Of a stretch of DNA of 64,000 nucleotides, positions 27,701 to 35,592 are shown piece after piece; the stretch's first letter is position 1; every line of letters begins with the position of its first letter. The DNA is from an uncultured Flavobacteriia bacterium. GTDB lineage: Bacteria > Bacteroidota > Bacteroidia > Flavobacteriales_D > Crocinitomicaceae. The DNA is taken from positions 1-64,000 of the forward strand of contig CALJTX010000049.1 of NCBI GenBank assembly GCA_937975705.1, given 5' to 3'. Position numbers and translations under genes: made by a program. Below the pieces are notes generated by a model, which saw nothing but the letters and a program-made list of their open reading frames with translations, ran no database searches and was not told where the DNA came from.

Positions 27701-29127
27701 ATCGTTTGCGGCCAGTTTTGCTCACCGCTACCGTCGCCTCATTAGGGTTTTTACCTATGGCGCTTTCTCATGGAAGTGGCGCAGAAGTTCAAAAACCATT
27801 GGCGACAGTTGTCATTGGCGGCCTGATTACCGCTACTATTCTTACGCTATTTATTTTGCCGTTATTGTATGTGTTATTTGAAAAACCACTCAAATTACGC
27901 CGCAAGAAAGGTATAGTATTGCTCGCTATGCTATCTTTTTCAACAAGCTTAATGGCCCAACAGAAATATACCGATGCGCAACTGTATGATATGCTCCTCG
28001 ATCAAAATGGCCAAATTAAAGCAGCTGTAATCGAGGCGCAGCGCCAACAAAATATAGGGCAGGGCCAGGCAAGTTGGCAACCGCTTTCGGCGTCTTTGAT
28101 GATGGGGCAGTTCAATTCAGCTTATCAAAAAGACAACAACCTCACATTGGGTCAAACGTTGCCTTATAACGGCGCTTTGCGCTTGCAACGCGCCATTGGT
28201 GCAGCCGCAGGTAGCTTGTCTGAGCAAGATTTAGCCCTGCTCAAAAAGGATTTCAAAAGAGCGCTAGACGAGCAGCTCGAACAGATCCGCTATCAAAGCG
28301 ACCGCTTGAAAATATCCAAGCAACAAGATGCTTTGTATCAGCAGCTCGATCAAAAAATGACGCTTCGCGTGTCGCTAGGTGAGGTGCCAAAAATGGACCA
28401 ACTGCTCGTGCATTCAAAAGCGCTGCGTGCACATGCTGCAGTTGTAAAGGAAACCCAAGAATTGCAAAATGCTTGGGCAGCACTCAATGCCATGTTAGCC
28501 TACAAGGGGCCGGCCTTTGAGCTCTCACAAACCGAGGCCATCGATTTTCTGACGGTTCCGACCTACAGTCTTGAACTAACGCACCCAAGTTTATTGCGCT
28601 ACGATATCGAAGCCAAACAATTGCAACTCCAAAGTGAACTCAATCGGGCACAACAACTTCCCGAACTTGGTTTGGCTTATTTCAATCAGTCATTGGTAGG
28701 GATTCAAAATATCAATGGCTCAGATCAGTATTTTGGCCCCAACAAGCGGTTCCAAGGTGCGCAGCTTCAAACCCAAATTCCAATAGACTTTCGTGCCTTC
28801 AAAGCGAGAAATACCGCACTTGAATTGGCACTCGCTCAAAATGAATTGCGTAAAAATCAGCAAGCACTCGATTTACAGGCCACTCAATCCAAGCTTTTTG
28901 TAGAGTTGTCTAATTTAATCGCTACCTACCAAGAAGTGGCGCAACCTATTCAAGCTGAACTTGAAAAACTACAGGCCGATGCAGCGTTGCAACTCAATTC
29001 CGGACAAATTTCTTTACTAGATTTTATTCAACTCCAAGATTATCAATTGGCCTTACAAGACGAACTCTTGACCTGGCAGCACCAAATCAAATTGTTACAC
29101 ATTTCCTATAATTGGATCAAAAATTAA
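24790..29127 (+). CDS. CzcA-type heavy-metal RND pump fused to a TolC-like outer-membrane domain
   Basis: 1445 residues. About 1-1035 is a heavy-metal RND permease, a proton-driven trimer spanning the inner membrane. Helix 4 carries DFGLIVDGAVIIVES (about 399-413), matching the D402/D408/E415 pattern of CzcA (Zn/Co/Cd or Ni/Co type) rather than the CusA copper type. About 1038-1057 is an internal signal-like stretch (GIVLLAMLSFSTSLMAQQ). About 1058-1445 is a TolC/CusC-like outer-membrane efflux domain with long helices. The pump and exit duct are therefore one chain, a layout known in Bacteroidota. The adaptor gene follows after 7 bases. Confidence 0.93.
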   Translation: MLNRIIFWSIHNKLIVAVLTLALIVWGLFSLSKLPIDAVPDITNNQVQVVTTAASSSALDIERFVTFPVEQTMATIPGIEEIRSFSRFGLSVVTIVFTEDTDIYWARQQVQERLSEAKNNIPAGFGEPSMAPLSTGLGEIYQYTIRAKKGYAKRYSPADLRSIQDWVIRRQLLGVKGVADVSGFGGELKTYEIAIDPLLLKAHEITLDEVFAAVSQNNENTGGAYIERHNMTTYIRTEGLVGSLSDIENMQIQHPSAEAPVYIRDIAEVKYGAQVRYGALTYNAEGEAVGGIVLMLKGANSSEVISLVKERMAQIERTLPEGVALEVYLDRTNLVNRAIHTVSTNLIEGALIVIFVLVLLLGNLRAGLIVASVIPLAMLFAISLMNVFGVSGNLMSLGALDFGLIVDGAVIIVESTLHLLQHRRSKQLSQLEMNQEVYHSASKFSKSAVFGQIIILVVYLPILALVGIEGKMFKPMAQTVIFAILGALILSLTYVPMISSLVLSKKVQQGQTFSDKIVHAIQKRYTPLLTAVLRKQKWILSGVVVLFTISILLFNQLGAEFIPSLDEGDFAVETRLMTGSGLTKTIETTTKASRILLQKFPEIKQVVGKIGTAEIPTDPMPMEACDLMLILKDKAEWVSADDKEALAAKMQAVLDKELPSVSFGFQQPIQMRFNELMTGAKQDVVVKVYGEDFDKLSRYAKQIGGLSAQIEGVQDVYVEELSGLPQLIVRYDRDALARYQVSVEEVNRALNLGFAGQIAGFVFEGERKYQMVVKLRESDRSQLTDINQLYVSNAMGQEIPLAELASIKIENGPNQIQRDDAKRRIIVGFNVRGRDVESIVEELQQKMDQELQFDTGYFSQIGGTFENLVHARARLLIAVPISLLLIFFLLYLTFQSVKQAALIYSAIPLASIGGIIALYMRGMPFSISAGVGFIALFGVAVLNGIVLIAEFNALKKSGAPLMQVVLRGTANRLRPVLLTATVASLGFLPMALSHGSGAEVQKPLATVVIGGLITATILTLFILPLLYVLFEKPLKLRRKKGIVLLAMLSFSTSLMAQQKYTDAQLYDMLLDQNGQIKAAVIEAQRQQNIGQGQASWQPLSASLMMGQFNSAYQKDNNLTLGQTLPYNGALRLQRAIGAAAGSLSEQDLALLKKDFKRALDEQLEQIRYQSDRLKISKQQDALYQQLDQKMTLRVSLGEVPKMDQLLVHSKALRAHAAVVKETQELQNAWAALNAMLAYKGPAFELSQTEAIDFLTVPTYSLELTHPSLLRYDIEAKQLQLQSELNRAQQLPELGLAYFNQSLVGIQNINGSDQYFGPNKRFQGAQLQTQIPIDFRAFKARNTALELALAQNELRKNQQALDLQATQSKLFVELSNLIATYQEVAQPIQAELEKLQADAALQLNSGQISLLDFIQLQDYQLALQDELLTWQHQIKLLHISYNWIKN

Positions 29128-29134
29128 AAAGCTC

Positions 29135-30265
29135 ATGAAAACGCAAATCATCCTCTTTAGCGCACTGCTCAGCTGCCTCCTTTTCGCTTGTTCTTCCAAT
29201 GAAGACACTTCCAAAGAAGCGACACAACCTAGCGCACAACAATTCAAACTCAGTTCGCAACAAGTCAAGGCGCTCGGGCTTGAACTAGGCTCACTTAAAG
29301 CGCAGCAAATGGGCCTAAGTGTTTTTGCCAATGGCATCATCGATGTGCCACCCCAAAATAAGTCCTACATTGCCATGCCTTTTGGTGGCTACATCAAAGA
29401 AATCAAAGTTTTAGATGGCATGCTGGTAAAAAAAGGCCAAGTCTTGTTGGTGGTAGAACATCCGGACATCATTCAATTACAACAAGATTACCTCGAACTA
29501 CAAAGCCAGATGGACTACTTATCTGCCGATTATGAACGTCAAAAACAACTTTACGAAAAAGAGGCAGGTTCTGCCAAGAGTTTTCAGCAGGCCAAAAGTG
29601 CTTATATGGTCAATAAAGCCAAGCTAAGCGGTTTGGCCGTTCAGCTTGAAATAGCCAACGTGAACATGGCAGCGCTTCAAAAAGGTACTATTGAACGTAC
29701 ACAGCGCATTCGTTCTCCGTTCTCTGGTGTCATCACGAAGGTGACTGCCAATGTGGGTGCGTTTGCAGAACCTAAAGACAACCTTTTGGAAATCATCGAT
29801 TTGAAACATGCGCATGCCGAGTTAACCGTGTATGAGAAGTATTTATCGTTTTTGAGAAAAGACCAAGTTGTTCAATTGCAATTTGTGGACCTCAATCAAA
29901 CGTCAAGTGCCAAAATCTATCTAATTGGTCGTGAAATCAGCAAAGAACGCACCGTTAAGGTCCATTGTCATTTTGATCAACTACCAGCAGATATCACACC
30001 AGGTGCTTATCTCAAAGCGGAAATTCTAGCCGACAATCAACAGCAATTTACCTTGCCAGAGGAGGCTGTTGTGCAGCAAGATGGAAAAGATGTAGTTTTT
30101 ATTGCCCAAGATGGCAACTATTTACCAATAGAAGTCGACTTACTATTGTCGCAAGCTGGGCGCGTAGCCTTGACGAGTAACAAAATGGACTTGCTCAAAA
30201 GATCCCAAATTGTAGTCAAGGGTGCATATGAACTGCTCGCATTGCGCAACAAAGAAGTAGAATAA
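29135..30265 (+). CDS. RND efflux periplasmic adaptor lipoprotein (CzcB/CusB type)
   Basis: 376 residues. The lipobox is LLFAC (Cys19). The membrane-fusion layout is a beta-barrel/lipoyl half (PPQNKSYIAMPFGGYIKEIKV, LVKKGQVLLVVEHPDI), an alpha-hairpin (about 110-175), the second lipoyl half (RIRSPFSGVITKVTANVGAF) and C-terminal beta domains. It links the inner-membrane pump to the outer duct. There is no His-rich tail or extra metal-binding domain. Confidence 0.92.
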   Translation: MKTQIILFSALLSCLLFACSSNEDTSKEATQPSAQQFKLSSQQVKALGLELGSLKAQQMGLSVFANGIIDVPPQNKSYIAMPFGGYIKEIKVLDGMLVKKGQVLLVVEHPDIIQLQQDYLELQSQMDYLSADYERQKQLYEKEAGSAKSFQQAKSAYMVNKAKLSGLAVQLEIANVNMAALQKGTIERTQRIRSPFSGVITKVTANVGAFAEPKDNLLEIIDLKHAHAELTVYEKYLSFLRKDQVVQLQFVDLNQTSSAKIYLIGREISKERTVKVHCHFDQLPADITPGAYLKAEILADNQQQFTLPEEAVVQQDGKDVVFIAQDGNYLPIEVDLLLSQAGRVALTSNKMDLLKRSQIVVKGAYELLALRNKEVE

Positions 30266-30324
30266 ATAGTCACATTTAAAGTCAGCATACCATTCATTCT
30301 GATCAAGAAAAACTGAAATCAATC

Positions 30325-30789
30325 ATGAAAACGCACAATCAATTTTTATTTTTCGGATTTATCATTGGGCTCATTACACTCGCCTCATGTCAAAAATATT
30401 GGGCTTGCAAAGAGGAAAATATCAGTAGTGCTGGTAGCAATAAGTCACACAACAAAGGAATGAATTGTATGCAATGCCACGTTGCTACAGGAGAAGGAGA
30501 AGGTTGTTTCAATGTGGCTGGCACTATTTATCAAGCCAACATGCAAAATACGGTCTCTAGTGGTAAAGTTGAGTTGTATACTGGGCCAAATGGTACAGGA
30601 ACGCTCAAATACACCATCGCGATCGACGGCAAAGGCAACTTCTACACAACTGCTAATGTAGCCTACACAGGGCTCTATCCAAAAGTAACAGGGCCGTCAG
30701 GAGCCAGTCTTTTTATGGGCTCGCCGCTGAGCACAGGCGCATGTAATTCTTGTCATGGCGCAAGTACCGGTAAAATTGGAATAGATTAG
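30325..30789 (+). CDS. di-heme c-type cytochrome-like lipoprotein
   Basis: 154 residues. The lipobox is ITLASC (Cys22). There are two CxxCH heme-attachment motifs, CMQCH (48-52) and CNSCH (140-144). Between them lies a beta-rich stretch (AGTIYQANMQNTVSSGKVEL ... GKGNFYTT) like a transthyretin/CarboxypepD-regulatory fold. It is probably an outer- or inner-membrane-anchored electron-transfer or sensing protein; the partner is unknown. It lies 59 bases after the metal adaptor gene and is closed by a terminator. No axial Met can be assigned with confidence. Confidence 0.75.
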   Translation: MKTHNQFLFFGFIIGLITLASCQKYWACKEENISSAGSNKSHNKGMNCMQCHVATGEGEGCFNVAGTIYQANMQNTVSSGKVELYTGPNGTGTLKYTIAIDGKGNFYTTANVAYTGLYPKVTGPSGASLFMGSPLSTGACNSCHGASTGKIGID

Positions 30790-30813
30790 GATTTTATCCC
30801 TTTTGAACTTGAA

Positions 30814-30850
30814 AAGCTCAGTTTGTTTTGGCAAACTGGGCTTTTTTTTC
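30814..30850. terminator. intrinsic terminator shared by convergent genes
   Basis: 12-base stem AAGCTCAGTTTG (30814-30825) with CAAACTGGGCTT (30832-30843), one G-T wobble, then a run of eight T on the plus strand. The stop codon of the minus-strand PH-domain gene (30818-30820) lies inside the stem. Confidence 0.9.
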
Positions 30851-31249
30851 TTCAAAAATTTTGTAAAAGGTGGCTTCGTCCTTCGGGGAAATCAGGAGCT
30901 CATCGTATTTGTTGTAGCGCAGGATCAGACAGTGCCAAGCGGTACTCATTTTCCAGCCTGCGTATAAGCCATTGGAAGGTTCCAATTTATTGAAAGACGC
31001 ATAAGGAATTCTTTTCTTTAAACCCATGCTTTGGCAAAGCAAATGGTCCTCTAAAAAAGTGTAGTGGGTCGTTTTTGGTAAAATCCAAATCAAAAAAATA
31101 CTGAGCAGGAACCAAACCGCTGCCAGACCATAATAGGCGCTGCTGTCGTTTTCGGTGAAGTAGATGATGCTCGCCACGCCGCTATACACAACGAAAACAA
31201 AGCCTAAAATGATCCATAAGAACCAATCAGTTTTTGTTTGAAAGCGCAT
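30818..31249 (-). CDS. membrane protein with bacterial PH-like domain (DUF1200/PF06713 type)
   Basis: 143 residues. Two membrane helices (about 10-30 and 40-58) are followed by a soluble PH-like domain: THYTFLEDHLLCQSMGLKKR, IPYASFNKLEPSN, CLILRYNKYDELLISPKDEA. The YxxxDELLISPKD signature is typical of PF06713. Function is unknown. It follows glyA by 6 bases and is probably co-transcribed. Confidence 0.8.
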   Translation of the reverse strand: MRFQTKTDWFLWIILGFVFVVYSGVASIIYFTENDSSAYYGLAAVWFLLSIFLIWILPKTTHYTFLEDHLLCQSMGLKKRIPYASFNKLEPSNGLYAGWKMSTAWHCLILRYNKYDELLISPKDEATFYKIFEEKKAQFAKTN

Positions 31250-31255
31250 CTTGAA

Positions 31256-32527
31256 TTACCAAGCAAACAATGGCTTGCCGCTCATCATGTCGTTAACTTC
31301 TTTTTTGACCTCGGCTAGAATGGCATCGTCGTTGGCATTCATGAGCACGCGGTCAATGAGGCGCACGATTTGCGGTATTTCTGTGGTGTTTACACCTCTC
31401 GAAGTAATTGCTGGCGTACCGATGCGGATACCGGAAGTTACGAACGGAGATTCGGTGTCGTATGGTACCATGTTTTTATTGACGGTGATGTCTGCCTTTA
31501 CCAACGCGTTTTCGGCATCTTTGCCATTGATGCCTTTAGAACGCAAATCGATGAGCATGCTGTGGTTGTCGGTGCCGCCAGAAACGATATGGTATCCTAA
31601 TTTGACCATTTCGGCTGCAAACACAGCTGCATTATCTCTTACCTGGGTCATGTAGGTTTTGAACGAGGGGTCAAGCGCTTCGCCGAATGCAACCGCTTTT
31701 GCAGCAATGACGTGCTCGAGTGGCCCGCCTTGAATACCTGGGAACACCGCTGCATCGAGCAGGGCGCCCATAGATTTGAGGTTGCCGTTGTTCCAACGCA
31801 AACCAAATGGGTTTTCAAAATTGTGGCGTAGCATAATGATGCCACCTCTTGGCCCGCGCAAGGTTTTGTGCGTGGTGGAGGTGACGATATGGCAATGTTC
31901 TAGTGGGTCGTTGAGTAAGCCCGCTGCGATCATGCCGGCAGGGTGCGAGATGTCTGCCAAAACCAAAGCGCCAATTTCGTCGGCAACTTTGCGGATGCGC
32001 GCGTAGTCCCAGTCTCTGGAATAAGCAGAAGCGCCGCAGATGATCATTTTGGGAAGTTCTCTTTTGGCTGTTTCTTCTAAAAGATCGTAATCGACCAAAC
32101 CGGTCTCTTTGTTTACACCATAGAAAAATGGCTTGTACATTTTGCCAGAAAAGTTGACAGGTGAGCCGTGCGTAAGGTGCCCGCCATGAGAAAGGTCGAA
32201 ACCTAGGATTTTGTCACCTGGTTGCAAACACGCTAAAAATACGGCGGCGTTGGCCTGCGCGCCTGAATGCGGCTGAACGTTCGCCCAAGTAGCGCCGAAA
32301 AGCGCACAAAGACGGTCAATGGCCAATTGCTCTACTTGATCCACGACCTCACAACCACCATAATAGCGCTTACCTGGTAAGCCTTCTGCATATTTGTTGG
32401 TGAGCACAGAGCCCATTGCTTGCATAACTTGCTCGCTTACGAAGTTTTCGGAGGCAATCAGTTCGATGCCGTGCAATTGGCGTTGTTTTTCTGCTTGGAT
32501 CAGGTTGAAAATGGCTTGGTCTTTCAT
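31256..32527 (-). CDS. glyA: serine hydroxymethyltransferase
   Basis: 423 residues from the ATG at 32527; the frame extends 7 codons to a TTG. It interconverts serine and glycine with tetrahydrofolate, using PLP. The PLP Lys is in VTSTTHKTLRGPRGG, the N-terminal signature is GIELIASENFVS, and the catalytic-site segments YAEGLPGKRYYGGCE and HSGAQAN are intact. A TATTTTAG box lies about 35 bases upstream. Confidence 0.97.
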   Translation of the reverse strand: MKDQAIFNLIQAEKQRQLHGIELIASENFVSEQVMQAMGSVLTNKYAEGLPGKRYYGGCEVVDQVEQLAIDRLCALFGATWANVQPHSGAQANAAVFLACLQPGDKILGFDLSHGGHLTHGSPVNFSGKMYKPFFYGVNKETGLVDYDLLEETAKRELPKMIICGASAYSRDWDYARIRKVADEIGALVLADISHPAGMIAAGLLNDPLEHCHIVTSTTHKTLRGPRGGIIMLRHNFENPFGLRWNNGNLKSMGALLDAAVFPGIQGGPLEHVIAAKAVAFGEALDPSFKTYMTQVRDNAAVFAAEMVKLGYHIVSGGTDNHSMLIDLRSKGINGKDAENALVKADITVNKNMVPYDTESPFVTSGIRIGTPAITSRGVNTTEIPQIVRLIDRVLMNANDDAILAEVKKEVNDMMSGKPLFAW

Positions 32528-32562
32528 GGCGTTAATTTGTTGTTGCAAATATCGGAAGAATG

Positions 32563-33336
32563 CTAAAATAAGCGTCTAATTTCATAAAGAGAATGTGTAA
32601 AATCTGCTGCGGCCGCATTGAAAATGCCTTCAGAGGTCAGCTGATCGAGGCGCACCTGCCCTGAGGCATGTAAAATTTGTTCGGCGGGCCCAACCAATCC
32701 TACGTGATGGATCTTTCCATTTGAATTTTTGAAAAATGCAAGGTCAAGAACCTTTCTCTCTTCAAATTCGACTACACTTCCTAACTCAGCCTGTTGGTAG
32801 GCATCTCGGGGTAGGTTGTGGTCAAGTTGTCTGAATACATTTTGAACGAGCCCAGAACAATCTATGCCAAATACCGATTTACCGCCCCATAAATAAGGCG
32901 TGTTGAGGAAGCTCATGGCGTAGGCCCAACTTTCAATCGGTTTGGGTTCTAGATCGATGGTGTAGCTAAAACCGCCGATGGCAAATTCACGAAGACTCCC
33001 GATGCGCGATCCGCCGCTCAAAATTTGAGCGCCAAACGGACCGTGAATTGTTTGGTATTGTACATTGGAGTAGGTGCTGCTATCGAGCCAGCGGCGCAAC
33101 TCTTTTTCGGTGAGGGCCAACACTTGTTTGTGATCGATGTAGCCTTCATAGCCATCTAGGTAGCTGCGGATTTTAAGCCAAGGTTGGCCGTGCTGCAAAA
33201 TTTCGATGGGTTCGCCAAAGAGCAATTGCGTTACTTGCTGGGCGCTGTCTTTGGGCTCTTCGCGGACGGGGATAACAGACAATGCGCAAAATGCATAGCG
33301 CTGCTGGGGTTCTATCCATTTGATTTTATCACTCAT
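32563..33336 (-). CDS. C40 (NlpC/P60) peptidase with SH3-like domains, no signal peptide
   Basis: 257 residues from the ATG at 33336; the longer frame runs across surE and is rejected. Residues 15-75 are an SH3b-like domain (VIPVREEP ... PWLKIRSYLDGYEGYI), and a second beta-rich part lies at 90-130. The NlpC/P60 core has C160 (GIDCSGLVQNVF), H210/H211 (KIHHVGLV) and H223 (ILHASGQ). These enzymes cut the D-Glu to diamino-acid bond of muropeptides. The lack of a signal peptide suggests recycling in the cytoplasm or export by an unknown route. It diverges from surE. Confidence 0.88.
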   Translation of the reverse strand: MSDKIKWIEPQQRYAFCALSVIPVREEPKDSAQQVTQLLFGEPIEILQHGQPWLKIRSYLDGYEGYIDHKQVLALTEKELRRWLDSSTYSNVQYQTIHGPFGAQILSGGSRIGSLREFAIGGFSYTIDLEPKPIESWAYAMSFLNTPYLWGGKSVFGIDCSGLVQNVFRQLDHNLPRDAYQQAELGSVVEFEERKVLDLAFFKNSNGKIHHVGLVGPAEQILHASGQVRLDQLTSEGIFNAAAADFTHSLYEIRRLF

Positions 33337-33341
33337 TGCAC

Positions 33342-33349
33342 CAAAATTA
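33342..33349 (-). promoter_or_regulatory. -7 box of the NlpC/P60 gene
   Basis: The minus strand reads TAATTTTG, an exact TAnnTTTG, 5 bases before the ATG at 33336. It implies a transcript starting at or beside the ATG. Confidence 0.6.
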
Positions 33350-33372
33350 GCATTTTCAAGGCGATATTTGAG

Positions 33373-33380
33373 TAATTTTA
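33373..33380 (+). promoter_or_regulatory. -7 box of surE
   Basis: TAATTTTA (one mismatch to TAnnTTTG) ends 4 bases before the surE ATG. It is divergent from the NlpC/P60 box 23 bases away, so the two promoters are nearly back to back. Confidence 0.5.
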
Positions 33381-33384
33381 GACC

Positions 33385-34158
33385 ATGATTAATGGTCGCA
33401 GCCCTCAAATACTCATTACCAACGACGACGGCATTAGTGCCAAAGGAATTGCAGCGCTCATAGAAGTAGCAAAGCCTTTTGGTCAAATTTATGTGCTCGC
33501 TCCAGACAAACCGCAGTCCGGTATGGGGCACGCCATTACCATTCACGATCCAATTCGCATGTTCAAAAGCGATTTGTATGCAGGTGTAGAGGCTTATTCG
33601 TGCAGTGGCACGCCTGTAGATTGCGTCAAGCTCGGGATTTCAGAACTCTTGGGTAAAAAGCCAGACCTCATTCTCTCTGGCATCAACCACGGCGAAAACT
33701 CTTCAACCAACGTACTTTATTCCGGAACAATGTCGGCTGCCATTGAAGGTGCCATGGAAGGCATTCCTTCTTTTGGTTTTTCATTGGCCGATTTCGGTCC
33801 AGATGCCGACTTCACTGCAGCGCAGCACTACATTCAAATTTTACTGCAGCAATTCTTTGACAAAGGTTTTGCACCTTCTATTTGTCTGAACGTGAACATT
33901 CCTAAATTACCATTAGCCGAGATCAACGGGATCCGCGTCTGCAAGCAAGCACATGCCTATTGGGCCGATCGCTTTGAAAAACGCCAAGACCAATACGGCC
34001 GCAATTACTACTGGCTCACCGGTGAGTTTGCCGACCTCGATCAACGCCCAGACACTGATTTGCATGCACTCAAAGAAGGCTATGTCAGTGTAGTACCGAC
34101 ACACTTTGACCTCACGGCCTATGCCTACCTCAACCATTTTAAATCATGGGAACAATGA
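33385..34158 (+). CDS. surE: 5'/3'-nucleotidase SurE
   Basis: 257 residues. The metal-binding N-terminus ILITNDDGISAKG holds the DD pair, with further ligands in APDKPQSGMGHAIT (Ser) and SGINHGENSS (Asn). It removes phosphate from nucleoside 5'- or 3'-monophosphates. It is the first gene of a plus-strand operon with a membrane protein, lpxB and a SpoIID-like gene; the next ATG overlaps its stop by 4 bases. Confidence 0.96.
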   Translation: MINGRSPQILITNDDGISAKGIAALIEVAKPFGQIYVLAPDKPQSGMGHAITIHDPIRMFKSDLYAGVEAYSCSGTPVDCVKLGISELLGKKPDLILSGINHGENSSTNVLYSGTMSAAIEGAMEGIPSFGFSLADFGPDADFTAAQHYIQILLQQFFDKGFAPSICLNVNIPKLPLAEINGIRVCKQAHAYWADRFEKRQDQYGRNYYWLTGEFADLDQRPDTDLHALKEGYVSVVPTHFDLTAYAYLNHFKSWEQ

Positions 34159-34466
34159 AAAACAACCTCAATCCATCTTTTTTCATCGGACTTGCCATCG
34201 GCGTCTTTTCTCCGCTTATCTTACTGCCCCTGATTGTATTTGTGCTCTCGCAGTCGTACGGCCAAAGTTTTTCATATCTATGGCACCAAACTTTACATTT
34301 TCAAGAATTCTTGAGTCGTTACCTCTCTTTAGGTCTCATCGGCAATTTAGCTTGGTTCTATTTTTTCTTGAATCGCGAGCAGTATTTCCATACACGCGGT
34401 ATCATTTTTGGCATGCTCCTTTACGCGCCTTACATGATCTACGTAAATCTTGAGCGCTTCTTTTAA
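34155..34466 (+). CDS. small three-helix membrane protein between surE and lpxB
   Basis: 103 residues from the ATG at 34155, chosen because it forms an ATGA overlap with the surE stop; an ATG 9 bases earlier is possible. There are three hydrophobic helices (about 8-30, 50-70 and 80-98). I do not recognise a named family. Its tight place before lpxB suggests an envelope or lipid A role, by context only. Confidence 0.75.
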   Translation: MKNNLNPSFFIGLAIGVFSPLILLPLIVFVLSQSYGQSFSYLWHQTLHFQEFLSRYLSLGLIGNLAWFYFFLNREQYFHTRGIIFGMLLYAPYMIYVNLERFF

Positions 34467-34467
34467 A

Positions 34468-35592
34468 TTGCAAAACTTGGCGCAAAACCCACATGTATAC
34501 ATCGTTTGCGGAGAAGCATCTGGCGACCTCCATGCAGCCAATTTAGTGGCCGCCTGGAAAACCCTTAACCCCCAAATTCATTTCAGCGCCTGGGGAGGTG
34601 ATCGCCTGCAAGCGCAGGGCGTACAACTAGAACAACACATCCGCGCCATGAGCTTCATGGGTTTTCTAGAAGTGCTACAAAATTTAGGAACCATTCGCCG
34701 TCAGTTCAAGCAACTCCAACAATCACTTTTGGCTCAAAAACCAGACTTGTTGGTGCTCGTTGACTACCCTGGTTTCAATCTTCGTATGGCCAAATGGGCA
34801 AAGGACCACGACATCAAAGTGTTGTATTATATTTCGCCAACCGTTTGGGCCTGGAAGCAAAATAGAGTCTACAAGATCCAGAAGTATGTTGCCAAAATGT
34901 ATTGTATTTTACCTTTTGAGCCCGCATTTTACGCCCGTTTTGGAATTGAGGTAGCCTATTTTGGTCATCCGTTGCAAGACGAAATCAATCGCTTCAGGCA
35001 TACTGCAAGCTCCTGTCTTTCTTTTGAAAAACCCATTTTAGCGCTTTTACCCGGTTCAAGACCTCAAGAATTAGCCCAAAAATTGCCACTAATGTTAGCT
35101 GCCGCTGCACAATTTAAAGCAACACATCAAATTGTAGTGGCCTGCGCTCAGAACATACCCAAATCTGTCTATGAAGCATATTGTATGCAGCACGATGTCT
35201 TTTTAAGTGAGGCACACACCTACGATTTGCTCTCCAAAGCCGAACTCGCCTTAGTAACCTCCGGTACAGCAACGCTTGAAACAGCTCTGTTTAATGTACC
35301 ACAAGTGGTTTGTTATAAAGGTGCTGCGCTCTCCATTTGGTTGGCTCGAAAACTGGTTCACATCAAATACATTTCTTTGGTCAACCTCATCCTAGACAAA
35401 AGTGCCGTGCCAGAACTGATACAAGAAGAGTGTACCGTTGAAAAGATGCAAAAGGCATTACAAGAAATCTTACCTGGTCAGGTGCAACGAGCCGAGCAGC
35501 TTGCCAATTATGCGCAACTACAAGACCTATTGAAACAATCAGGAGTGAGTGAACGTATCGCCAATTCCATGAATTCCTATTTAGTCTCGTGA
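34468..35592 (+). CDS. lpxB: lipid-A-disaccharide synthase
   Basis: About 374 residues. It joins UDP-diacylglucosamine and lipid X to form the lipid A disaccharide (GT19, inner membrane face). Signatures are VYIVCGEASGDLHAANLV at the N-terminus, YYISPTVWAWKQNR, ILALLPGSRPQELAQKLP and LALVTSGTATLETALF. No ATG is near. TTG codons at 34450, 34468 and 34477 are possible; 34468 lies one base after the previous stop and gives the usual short N-terminus. Confidence 0.93.
   Translation: MQNLAQNPHVYIVCGEASGDLHAANLVAAWKTLNPQIHFSAWGGDRLQAQGVQLEQHIRAMSFMGFLEVLQNLGTIRRQFKQLQQSLLAQKPDLLVLVDYPGFNLRMAKWAKDHDIKVLYYISPTVWAWKQNRVYKIQKYVAKMYCILPFEPAFYARFGIEVAYFGHPLQDEINRFRHTASSCLSFEKPILALLPGSRPQELAQKLPLMLAAAAQFKATHQIVVACAQNIPKSVYEAYCMQHDVFLSEAHTYDLLSKAELALVTSGTATLETALFNVPQVVCYKGAALSIWLARKLVHIKYISLVNLILDKSAVPELIQEECTVEKMQKALQEILPGQVQRAEQLANYAQLQDLLKQSGVSERIANSMNSYLVS

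Noticed and set aside
32563..33546. Long form of the NlpC/P60 gene running over surE
   Set aside because: The extra 70 residues lie antisense to surE and its promoter; the ATG at 33336 has its own exact -7 box.
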